Shown here piece by piece: positions 16,510 through 24,514 of a stretch of DNA of 64,000 bases; the first letter of the stretch is position 1, and each line of letters opens with the position of its first letter. The DNA lies in contig JALHMM010000002.1 in NCBI GenBank assembly GCA_022844045.1, forward strand, positions 62,001 to 126,000, read 5' to 3'. A model generated the notes under the pieces. It made no database searches and had not been told where the DNA came from. It saw only the letters and a list, made by a program, of their open reading frames with translations. Position numbers and translations under genes: made by a program. This DNA is from Reyranellaceae bacterium. GTDB taxonomy: Bacteria > Pseudomonadota > Alphaproteobacteria > Reyranellales > Reyranellaceae.

Positions 16510-19014
16510 TCAGGGGCCGGGCTTGAGCATTGGATCAAGTTTCTTGAGGGTGACTTTCCCCGCGGTCTTCATGCGCTGTTGAATCTCGGGTTTGGTGAGG
16601 TATCCCTGGAAATGCACCTCTCCAGAATTATTGGATTGATACTTATAGTACACGCCATGCTCGTTCCGACCTATCCAGGTCTTCTTGTCGAGCCTTAGAG
16701 AGTTCTTCTCGTAAACCTCCTTGGCGTCCGGCGGTATCGGCGTCTTGCGCTCATTTGCTTGGCCTTTGTACTCTTTGGGTACAACATTACCCTTCGGATG
16801 GCCCGTATCCTCGTCGGTGTAGACAAGCTTTCCTTTTTGGAATTCGTCGAACTGCTCGTCTGTATACCTGCTGCCATCTGGGTGATGCTGCCAGTCCTCG
16901 TACTCATGGATCGCTGGGATCTCGATGTCAGGTATCGGCGTCGTCAGGATACTGGTCCCGGGCTGCACATCGGTCGATGGCCCGGGAAGGATCTCCGGTT
17001 TGCGCACACCCGGATTGGGCGACACTTCGGTGATCACCCCCTGATCCTCGTCGATCGGCCGCCCAGGGAGAACGGCGGGCGGCATCACCGGCGGAACGAG
17101 GGGCGGGTTTTGCCAGATTTTGTCCAGGTCGGCCGGTTGCGCGTTGCGTGGGAGAGGTTGCAAGCCTATCCCGGTGGTGCCGATAACCTTGCCGTTTTCG
17201 TCGAACTCCACCCAAAAGCCTTTGCCATGCGGGTTGCGCACGTAGTACCGCCCGCTCCGCGAGTCACGGTAGACGGTTTGGCTATTGGGATTGATGCGGT
17301 GTGGATACTGGCCGGCCGGCACTCGCGTCAGCTCCAGGGCTGCGGCGTAAGCATCGCTATCGTCCAGGACGCCTTTTGACAGAGCCTCTCTGATCGCCTG
17401 GTCCAGCCTCAAGATGATCGTCAGTTCCATAAGCCGCCGCGCCGCTTCCGCGTTCGGCGAATAGGTCGTGGTATCTTGGATCTGGTGGATTCCCGGCTGC
17501 GGGCGCGGGGCCGCGTCTGCTGGAGTCGGTACGTGCTTCAAGGGCACGACGTGTCGCCCGAACATGCTGGCGATGTCGGCATCGTCTGGGCTCTTGCCGT
17601 GGATTCTGCGCCAGGCGTCGATCTCCTCGACTAGCTCGGCGCGGTCCTTGGCAGCGTTATCATCCGGTGTGTTCGCCGGCAGCAGTTTCGTGGCGAGTTG
17701 CAGGCCGCGCTTGATGGCGTAGAGCTCGTCCTCGGTCGCGGGGTCGTTGCGGCGGACACCGGCCTGCCAGTCGCGGAAGCGTTGCCATTGCGCCAGTGGC
17801 AGATGCGCGACGACGGGGATGAGATCGCGGCGCACGAAAGTGTATGGCGCCCGTGTCATCTCTGTCGCCAACTCGTCGACCAGATGAGGGTTCTGCGCCG
17901 GCTCGGTGCCAGCGGCGTTGTGGTGGAGGCGCGTCTCGATTGCCTGCCTGCGTTCAGTGTCGAGCGTCACCCATTCCCGCACCGGGATCTGCGAGGGGTC
18001 AGTCAGGCCGTCTTTCAACACGCGTGACAGCACCGGTTCGGCCAGCGCGCGGGCGCGGGCTTCGTCGGCAGCGGCGGCACTGGTGAGGTGGCGGATCGTG
18101 GCGGTGCGGACAGCGTGATCGGCAATCGCTTCGGCCTGGCGCAGTCGCCATTGCGGCGTCGGTTGCTCGCCGTCTGGCGGTGAGGCGTTCAGGATCTCCG
18201 TGCTCGCCACCTCGATACGCCGACGGGTCTGCGCTTCGGTCAGCAGCGCGTCCAGCACGGCCCGATCGGCCGCTTCTATGTGCTGGTCGTAGCGCGTACG
18301 TACGGCCTGGGCGCGATCGGGATCGCGCTCCACCGCGCCCTCGATCGCCGCTGCCAAGATGCGGCTGGTGTGTTGCCGCAGCGCCGCCTCAGTCAGCGGT
18401 GCGTCCCAGCCTTTGCGCTCGGCCTTCTCGCGCACTTCGGCCCGTGTGGTGCCCAGGGCGCGGCGCAGCAGCACGTCGTCGCTCCAGTGTAGCCGGGCGT
18501 CGACCTGCATCTGCGCGATGCGGCGTTCGCCCGCCTCGTCGTACCAGCGCTGCCGTTCGGCGGCGGTGTGGCGCTCGACCTGGGTGGTGAAGTCCGCCAG
18601 CTGGCGCTCGTTGAGGCCTTGCAACATCTGTCGTTGATCGTCGTCGGCGGTCTCCGCCAGCTCGCGGTCCTGCGCCCTGCTAAAGGCCTCGAGAACCGCG
18701 GGCGCGTGGGTCAGCGCCGCCTGGCCCTGCGTGTTGAGGTAGCCTTTCTGTGGGTCGAAGAGCAGCATCTGCTCGGCCTCGCCCAGCCGCACGTCGGCGG
18801 CCTTCACCACGGCTTCGTTGTCTCCGGCGGGGTGCTCGGCCACCGCTCCGGCGACGCCGGCTGCGCCTTCGGCGACCTGCCTTCCGAGCGATCCCAGGAC
18901 CGACCCGCCGAACTGGGCGACGCTGGGGTCGACCTTGATATAGCCGCCGCCGGGCACCGCCTGGGTGCTGATACCCAGCGGCTTGTAGGGCGGTATCCAG
19001 ATTCTGCCGGCCAT
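16510..19014 (-). CDS. Polymorphic toxin with virion-protein-like carrier and unclassified C-terminal domain
   Basis: This 834-residue protein begins MAGRIWIPPYKPLG. Residues ~1-490 are mostly helical and Ala/Glu/Arg-rich, with GGSVLGSLGRQVAEGA, KGYLNTQGQAALTHAP and EAGERRIAQM segments. They resemble phage virion (internal or tail-associated) proteins. No signal peptide, PAAR, LXG, VgrG or MuF motif is visible. Residues ~490-610 are unique, 610-710 form a Pro-rich linker, and the last ~110 (from EDWQHHPDGSRYT, with TWIGRNEHGVYYKYQ) form a compact domain, probably the toxin. The carrier is ~75-80% similar to the gene at 20161-22061, while the C-termini are unrelated. That is the hallmark of polymorphic toxins. 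A candidate immunity gene follows. Confidence 0.65.
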   Translation of the reverse strand: MAGRIWIPPYKPLGISTQAVPGGGYIKVDPSVAQFGGSVLGSLGRQVAEGAAGVAGAVAEHPAGDNEAVVKAADVRLGEAEQMLLFDPQKGYLNTQGQAALTHAPAVLEAFSRAQDRELAETADDDQRQMLQGLNERQLADFTTQVERHTAAERQRWYDEAGERRIAQMQVDARLHWSDDVLLRRALGTTRAEVREKAERKGWDAPLTEAALRQHTSRILAAAIEGAVERDPDRAQAVRTRYDQHIEAADRAVLDALLTEAQTRRRIEVASTEILNASPPDGEQPTPQWRLRQAEAIADHAVRTATIRHLTSAAAADEARARALAEPVLSRVLKDGLTDPSQIPVREWVTLDTERRQAIETRLHHNAAGTEPAQNPHLVDELATEMTRAPYTFVRRDLIPVVAHLPLAQWQRFRDWQAGVRRNDPATEDELYAIKRGLQLATKLLPANTPDDNAAKDRAELVEEIDAWRRIHGKSPDDADIASMFGRHVVPLKHVPTPADAAPRPQPGIHQIQDTTTYSPNAEAARRLMELTIILRLDQAIREALSKGVLDDSDAYAAALELTRVPAGQYPHRINPNSQTVYRDSRSGRYYVRNPHGKGFWVEFDENGKVIGTTGIGLQPLPRNAQPADLDKIWQNPPLVPPVMPPAVLPGRPIDEDQGVITEVSPNPGVRKPEILPGPSTDVQPGTSILTTPIPDIEIPAIHEYEDWQHHPDGSRYTDEQFDEFQKGKLVYTDEDTGHPKGNVVPKEYKGQANERKTPIPPDAKEVYEKNSLRLDKKTWIGRNEHGVYYKYQSNNSGEVHFQGYLTKPEIQQRMKTAGKVTLKKLDPMLKPGP

Positions 19015-19210
19015 CCGAGTCCCGTTACGAAGGGCAGGACGCGGCGCCGTGGATCGGTCGCCTGTGTTGCGTCGTGTCGTCGCCGGGAATTTTACCAAGC
19101 GAGCGCGGAGGATCGATTTCCGCTGCCACGGGCGTGCAATGCGGCGGTCCCAGCCTGCGGAGAGAGGCAGGCGGAAATCCTACGCGTGGCCCTTTTGGCG
19201 CTATTTCCGT
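19015..19210 (-). promoter_or_regulatory. Conserved 5' leader of toxin cassette 1 (also at 22062-22240)
   Basis: The ~190 bases upstream of both toxin genes are recognisably the same sequence. Shared stretches include GGACGCGGCGCCG, ATCGGTCGCCTGTG and CGGAGAGAGGC. Homology then fades about 190-200 bases upstream. The duplication therefore carried the control region along with the carrier-coding part, and both cassettes are probably expressed in the same way. No clear -35/-10 pair could be assigned. Confidence 0.5.
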
Positions 19211-19290
19211 ACCATCACGACCTGCGATCCCCCCGAAGGGCGCATGCCGGCGCGGCGCAGCCCATGCTCCACTGCTGAATCGGAAGGCGG

Positions 19291-19482
19291 GTGAACTGCC
19301 ACCGGGTTGGCGACAAGGTCGATATCGACGAGTCCGCCAGGGGCTGGGACTGCGAGATGATCGAATACCCCTGCTTGTTCGAGCATCGCGGCCGGTCGTA
19401 CTTGCTCTATTGCGGTAACGTCTACGGCCGCTCTGGATTCGGTATCGCGGTCGGTGAAGCGGTTCAGGCAACAGCCATCTAG
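19291..19482 (+). pseudogene. 3' fragment of a glycosidase-like (GH43/GH32-type fold) gene
   Basis: The 63-codon open stretch (start GTG at 19291, stop TAG at 19480) encodes ARGWDCEMIEYPCLFEHRG followed by SYLLYCGNVYGRSGFGIAV. This closely resembles the C-terminal end of five-bladed propeller glycosidase-like proteins found in polysaccharide gene clusters, where a WDSEMIEYP...Y.L.YNGN.YG.TGFG pattern is common. The rest of the gene is absent. It lies between the two toxin cassettes on the opposite strand, and its stop overlaps the end of the neighbouring immunity gene. It looks like a relic of the DNA present before duplication or insertion. Confidence 0.5.
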
Positions 19483-20159
19483 ACCTTCAGTCGCTCACCC
19501 AACAGTTCAACCATGAGTGCGCGATCCCACTTCTCGACGACGCGATCCGCGAAGATTTGGAGTCCATCAGACTCAATGCCGTCGACGGGAGGGATAAGAT
19601 CAAGGACGACATATACGGACCAGGCCGCGTAGCCGTCGCCCAGAATGCTCTGTATCCCTCTCAACAAGTCGGGCGTGAGGAACTCGATCCGATAGATGGT
19701 GAGCGACTGGTCTGGGTGGCCGCTTTCTTCATCAAAGAGAAAATAGTCGCCACTCCCTTGGCTATCGCTTTTGCCACGGACGCCAAGGTACTCATCCAAT
19801 CGTTGGTGTAGGGCTTCCCACTCTCGCGGGTCAGGCGCATTCGACGGGCCATCCTCGCGCCACTCGTCCTCGTGACCGGCCCAACCGACAAGGTAAACCC
19901 CTAGAGTTCGCCCTAATGGAGACATCACAGAAATTCCACCCGAGTAGTTGTCGCGCCTCTCTGGTAGCGACTTTCGAAGGATCTGAGCCCAACCCCGGCA
20001 GAGCGACATGACTGCACCCCTAGAAACATCCTCGTCCAACCATGCCAAGACCAGGCGCATTCCGTCCACATCCTCTGGGATGACATCGACTCTTACTTCG
20101 ACAATGTCAGCGGCCAGCTCGGACATCTCTCTGGTAATCGCCTCGATATCAAAGATCAT
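19479..20159 (-). CDS. Putative immunity protein for the GHH nuclease toxin
   Basis: This 226-residue acidic protein is not assigned to a family I can name. It starts MIFDIEAITREMSELA, only one base after the toxin stop, with AGAGGGA as a ribosome site ten bases upstream inside the toxin gene. An in-frame ATG 24 bases earlier is less well placed. It has a mixed alpha/beta look, with DVIPEDVDGMRLVLAWLDED and GRTLGVYLVGWAGHEDEW, and a high Asp/Glu content expected of a protein that masks a basic nuclease. Position immediately behind the toxin is the main evidence. Confidence 0.55.
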   Translation of the reverse strand: MIFDIEAITREMSELAADIVEVRVDVIPEDVDGMRLVLAWLDEDVSRGAVMSLCRGWAQILRKSLPERRDNYSGGISVMSPLGRTLGVYLVGWAGHEDEWREDGPSNAPDPREWEALHQRLDEYLGVRGKSDSQGSGDYFLFDEESGHPDQSLTIYRIEFLTPDLLRGIQSILGDGYAAWSVYVVLDLIPPVDGIESDGLQIFADRVVEKWDRALMVELLGERLKV

Positions 20160-20160
20160 G

Positions 20161-22061
20161 CTAGTCAATCCCTCTGCTGCCATATCGCTGAATATACCGG
20201 GACCTACTTGTACCGATCATTCTCATATACTCCCTAATGACTGGATTTTTGCTGTTCAAGACATGCTTGAGTAGCTCGCGCGCTTGAGTCTCAGTCATTT
20301 TTCTTGGATCGATGCCTTTTCTCTCGAGCCACCGGTCAATTTCCTTGGCTACGGCGTCGCTGTATCTGCGATGTGCCTGGTCGTTCTGATGGTCCTTCGG
20401 CATCAAGGGACCGGAAGTGGCATCACGAAATACTTTAAGCGCATCTTGTGGGAGGCCTAACCGTTTGTAGACCGCCTGCGGAATAAAGTGATGTCCTCCC
20501 CGTGCGAACAGAAACTCCAAGCCCGACGGCCAGGGTGGATTGACATTTGGTCCGACAACCCGGTGGTAAGGATCGACTTTGGGTATGTTCGGCACGAACG
20601 GCGCACGCATGAGGTGCCGATCGAGCGCGCTGATGATCTCGGTGTCGCTCGGGCTCCTGCCATTGATCCTGCGCCAGGTATGGATTTCCTCGAGCAGCTC
20701 GGCACGGTCTTCGGCCGTGTTCGTCGGCAACATCTTCGTGGCGAGTCGCAGGCCGCGCTTGATGGCGTAGAGCTCGTCCTCGGTCGCGGGGTCATTGCGC
20801 CGGGTGCCGGCCTGCCAGTCGCGGAAGCGTTGCCATTGCGGCAGTGGCAGATGTGCGATGGCGGGGATGAGGTCGCGACGCGCGAACTCATGCGGCGTCT
20901 GCGTCATCTGTGTCGCCAGTTCGTCGACTAGAGCCGGGTTCTTGGCCGGCTCTGTACCGGCGGCGTTGTGGTCGAGGCGCGTCTCGATCGCCTGGCGGTG
21001 CTCAGCGTCGAGATTCACCCATTCGCGGATGGGGTTTGTGACGGATCGGTCAGGCCGTCTTTCAGCACCCGCGCCAGCACCTGCTCGGCCAGCGCGCGGG
21101 CGCGGGCCTGGGTCTCGGCGTCGGCGCGGAGCACACGTCGGATTGTGGCGGCGCGCACGGCCGGCTCGGTGATCGCCTCGGCTTGGCGCAAGCGCCATTG
21201 CGGCGTTGATGCTTCGCCGTCCGGTGGCGTGGCGTTCAGGATCTCCGCGCTCGCCGCTTCGACGCGCCGGCGGGTCTGCGCTTCGGATAGCAGCGCGTCG
21301 AGCGCGAGCTGATCGGCCGCTTCGATATGCTTGTCGTAGCGCGTGCGCACGGCCTGGGCGCGATCGGGATCGTGTTCCACCGCGCCTTCGATCGCCGCTA
21401 CCAAGATGCGGCTGGTGTGCTGGCGCAGCGCGGCCTCGGTCAGTGGCGAGACCCAGCCCTTGCGCTTGGCCTTCTCGCGCACCTCGACCCGTGTGGTGCC
21501 CAAGGCGCGGCGCAGCATGGCGTCGTCGCTCCAGTGCAGCCTGGCGTCGGCTTGCATCTGTGCGATGCGGCGTTCGCCCGCCTCATCGTACCAGCGCTGC
21601 CGCTCGGTGTCGGCGTGGCGCTCGACCTGGGTCGTGAAGCTCGCCAGCCGGCGCTCATTGAGGCCTTGCAGCATGCCGCGTTGATCGTCGTCGGCGGTCT
21701 TCGCCAGCTCGCGGTCCTGCGCTTGGGTATAGGCCTCGAGAACCGCGGGCGCATGGGTCAGCGCCACCTGCCCCTGCGTGTTGAGGTAGCCGTCCTGTAG
21801 GTCGAAGAGCAGCGTCTGCTCGGCTTCGCCCAGCCGCACGTCGGCGGCCTTGACCACCGCTTCGTTGTCGAACGCGAGATGCTCGGAGACCGCGGTGGCG
21901 ATGCCAGCGGCGCCTTCGGCGACCTGTCCACCGAGCGACCCCAGGACCGACCCGCCGAACTGGCCGGCGCTGGCGTCGATGTTGAGGTAGCCACCGCCGG
22001 GCACGGCCTGCGTGCTGACACGCAGAGGCTTGTAGGGCGGTATCCAAATTCTGGCGGCCAT
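20161..22061 (-). pseudogene. Polymorphic toxin with GHH-type HNH nuclease C-terminus, frameshifted
   Basis: The first frame (22061 to 21015) encodes MAARIWIPPYKPLR and ~340 residues of the same virion-like carrier as the 834-residue toxin. It ends prematurely at DPSQTPSANG. Reading continues in another frame with PIREWVNLDAEHRQAIETRL, which aligns with the paralogue, down to the stop at 20161. A single base appears lost in the G-run at 21031-21034. The C-terminal ~125 residues carry RGGHHFIPQAVYKRLGLP, SGPLMPKDHQNDQAHRRYS and MTETQARELLKHVL, typical of HNH/EndoVII-fold nuclease toxins (GHH type). Without the frameshift the product would be ~630 residues. Sequencing error, decay or programmed frameshifting are all possible. 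Confidence 0.65.
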
Positions 22062-22281
22062 CGCTATCCCGTCGCAAAGGGCCGGACGCGGCGCCGAATA
22101 TCGGTCGCCTGTGGCGTGTCATGCCGTCGACGGGGATTTTACCGCGCGTGACTCCGGTCCCCTATTTCCGCAGCTACGGGCGCGCAATAGGGCGGTCCGT
22201 TCCCACGGAGAGAGGCCTTGCGCAATCCTAGCTGCGCGCCCGCGATCACCGCTATGATCCGCCCAACCACCGGGGGAGCTC

Positions 22282-23160
22282 ATGAAGTTCGCGCTGCATT
22301 TCGGCAACAACACCTATCCCGACTCCGACGGCGCGCGGAGGGTTGCGCGCGCGGCGGAGGCGGCGGGCTTCGACACGCTGTTCGCCGTCGACCACGTGGT
22401 GTTTCCCGACAACTACACCTCGACCTATCCCTATGCGCCCAGCGGCCGGCTGCCGGGTGGGCCGGAGAGTCCGATCCCCGATCCGCTGATCTGGATGACC
22501 TGGGTGGCGGCGGCGACCACGAAGCTGCGCTTCATGACGGGTGTGCTCATCCTGCCGCAGCGCAATCCGCTGGTGCTGGCCAAGCAGGTGGCGACCATGG
22601 ATCACCTGAGCGGCGGGCGCATCGAGCTGGGCATCGGCGTCGGCTGGCTGAAGGAGGAGTTCGAGGCGGTGGGCGTGCCCTTCGAGCGCCGCGGCAAGCG
22701 CGCCGACGAGTACATCGCGGCCATGCGCGTGCTGTGGGCGAAGGACGCCGCCAGCTTCAAGGGCGAGTTCGTCAGCTTCGACACGGTGAGCTGCAATCCC
22801 AAGCCGGTGCGCGGCGCCGTGCCGATCCTGGTCGGCGGCCATTCCGAAGCGGCGGCCAAGCGCGCCGGGCGGCTGGCCGATGGCTTCTTTCCCTCGATCG
22901 GCTCGTCGATCGATCCCATGGGGCTATGGGACATCGTGCGCCGCACGGCGGAGGCCAAAGGCCGCGATCCGCAATCCGTCGAGCTGCTGATGGGCTGCCC
23001 CGACGCGCTGCCGGATTCCGGCAAGGATCCGCATGCCGCGGTCGAGGAGCGCATCAAGAAGGGCGTCAAGCGCATCGTCGTGCCGGCCACCGCCTTCCGC
23101 AAGAATCTCGAGGAAGGTCTCGCACGCTTCGGCGAGACCGTCATTCGTCCGTTTTCGTGA
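22282..23160 (+). CDS. LLM-class F420-dependent oxidoreductase
   Basis: This 292-residue luciferase-like protein is preceded by GGGGGAG. It has TLFAVDHVVFPDNYTSTYPY (residues 33-52), SGGRIELGIGVGWLKEEFEA (near 111-130) and AVPILVGGHSEAAAKRAGR (about 180-198). These match the F420-dependent TIGR03619 group, and it is closest to the product of 7007-7960 in this window. A serine hydrolase gene follows 20 bases later on the same strand. They may form an operon, but the shared substrate is unknown. Confidence 0.92.
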   Translation: MKFALHFGNNTYPDSDGARRVARAAEAAGFDTLFAVDHVVFPDNYTSTYPYAPSGRLPGGPESPIPDPLIWMTWVAAATTKLRFMTGVLILPQRNPLVLAKQVATMDHLSGGRIELGIGVGWLKEEFEAVGVPFERRGKRADEYIAAMRVLWAKDAASFKGEFVSFDTVSCNPKPVRGAVPILVGGHSEAAAKRAGRLADGFFPSIGSSIDPMGLWDIVRRTAEAKGRDPQSVELLMGCPDALPDSGKDPHAAVEERIKKGVKRIVVPATAFRKNLEEGLARFGETVIRPFS

Positions 23161-23179
23161 GTGAGTTGAGGTAAGTACC

Positions 23180-24277
23180 ATGCGGTTTCCGCCGCCCGAT
23201 GGGCAGAACTGGCCGAGTGTGTCGCCGAGCGACGCCGGCTTCGATCCCGATGCGCTGGCCGATGCGGTCAGCTTCGCGCGCGGGCACGAGATCGGCTGGC
23301 CGCTCAGCCTGCGCGACCATCTGCTCAGCGGTCATTTCGAGCAGCCGGCCGACGCCGAGATCATCGGCCCGATCCGCGATCGCGGGCCGGGCAACGGCCT
23401 GATCCTGCGTGGTGGGCGCGTCGTGGCGCGCTGGGGCGACACGCGGCAGGCGGACTACACCTTCAGCGTGGCGAAGAGCTACATGTCGATCTGCGCCGGT
23501 CTGGCCTTCGACGACGGGCTGATCAGCGATGTCGACGAGCCGGTGGGCAAGACGGTGAAGGATGGCGGCTTCGACAGCGCGCAGAACGCGCCCATCACCT
23601 GGCGCCAGCTCTTGACCAACACCTCGGAGTGGGAAGGCGAGTTGTTCGGCAAGAGCGAGATCATCGATCGCGGCCGCACGCTCGCCACCGAGGGCACGCG
23701 CAAGAAGGGCGATCGGGTGCTGCGGGCGCCGGGCACCTACTGGGAATACAACGACGTGCGCGTCAACCGTCTCGGCCTGTCGGTGCTGCGGCGCCTGAAG
23801 CGTGGCCTGCCGGAGATCTTCGCCGAGCGCATCATGAAGCCGGTGGGGGCATCGGATGGATGGACCTGGCGCGGCTACTCGACCTCGACGGTCGATGTCG
23901 AGGGTCGGCAGATCGAGAGCGTCGCCGGCGGCACGCATTGGGGTGGCGGTGTCTGCATCCACGCCGAGGATCAGGCGCGCGTCGGGCTGCTGATGGCCAA
24001 CGATGGCGTGTGGAACGGCAAGCGTCTGCTGTCGCAGGAATGGATCGGGCTGTCGTTGCAGCCGTGTCCGTTGAACGTGAGCTATGGTTTCTTCTGGTGG
24101 CTCAACACAAACGGGATCCGCATGCCGTCGGCACCGCACAGCGACTTCTTCGCCGTCGGCGCCGGTGGCAACATGACCTGGATCGACCGCGAGCACGACA
24201 TCGTCGCCGTGATGCGCTGGCTCGACCCGGCGCACCAGAACACGTTCATCGGCAAGGTGCTGGGGGCGTTGCGTTAA
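23180..24277 (+). CDS. Serine hydrolase, beta-lactamase / penicillin-binding fold
   Basis: This 365-residue protein of the class C beta-lactamase family has the nucleophile motif S96-V-A-K99 (S-x-x-K). A tyrosine motif in TYWEYNDVRVN lies near residue 190, and a GAGGN segment near the C-terminus is in the place of the third (KTG/HxG) motif. Such enzymes hydrolyse esters, amides or peptides; many are not antibiotic resistance enzymes. There is no signal peptide, so it is likely cytoplasmic. The last 113 bases of the gene are repeated at 25908-26020 after the amidase gene. Confidence 0.88.
   Translation: MRFPPPDGQNWPSVSPSDAGFDPDALADAVSFARGHEIGWPLSLRDHLLSGHFEQPADAEIIGPIRDRGPGNGLILRGGRVVARWGDTRQADYTFSVAKSYMSICAGLAFDDGLISDVDEPVGKTVKDGGFDSAQNAPITWRQLLTNTSEWEGELFGKSEIIDRGRTLATEGTRKKGDRVLRAPGTYWEYNDVRVNRLGLSVLRRLKRGLPEIFAERIMKPVGASDGWTWRGYSTSTVDVEGRQIESVAGGTHWGGGVCIHAEDQARVGLLMANDGVWNGKRLLSQEWIGLSLQPCPLNVSYGFFWWLNTNGIRMPSAPHSDFFAVGAGGNMTWIDREHDIVAVMRWLDPAHQNTFIGKVLGALR
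24161..24273 (+). repeat. 113-bp direct repeat, first copy (second at 25908-26020)
   Basis: The segment encoding the final GNMTWIDREHDIVAVMRWLD and following residues of the serine hydrolase occurs again 1.75 kb downstream with only four differences in 113 bases. The two copies bracket the AtzG-like gene and the amidase gene. It looks like a recombination or insertion scar. Confidence 0.9.
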
Positions 24278-24307
24278 GCCGTGTGCAAGACAAGGATGGA
24301 GGTCTCG

Positions 24308-24514
24308 ATGCCGCCCGAACGCGCCGATACGCTGAAGCAGTGCATTCGCGACTGGAGCGGCATCGAATGCCCGAATGAGGCCGCCCAGCACGCCCTGTCC
24401 GACTTCCCGGGCCTGATACGGGAACTCGCCACGCTCCACGCGACGCTGGTCTTCGAGGACGAGCCATCCTCCTTTGAAGCCGCGCTGCTGGCCGAGAAGG
24501 AGCCGACGCGGTGA
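24308..24514 (+). CDS. AtzG-like small amidase partner
   Basis: This 68-residue protein starts MPPERADTLKQCIRD after a GGAGG site five bases upstream; two earlier in-frame starts are less well placed. Small proteins of this kind (AtzG / DUF4089-like) are encoded just before AtzE-type amidases and form a complex with them. The acidic C-terminus LVFEDEPSSFEAALLAEKEP is the most recognisable part. Its stop overlaps the amidase start (GTGA), indicating coupled translation. Assignment rests on size, position and weak resemblance. Confidence 0.6.
   Translation: MPPERADTLKQCIRDWSGIECPNEAAQHALSDFPGLIRELATLHATLVFEDEPSSFEAALLAEKEPTR

Noticed and set aside
14960-22240. The toxin locus as an intact prophage
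   Set aside because: No capsid, terminase, portal, tail, integrase or lysis genes flank it. Only the carrier domain resembles a virion protein.
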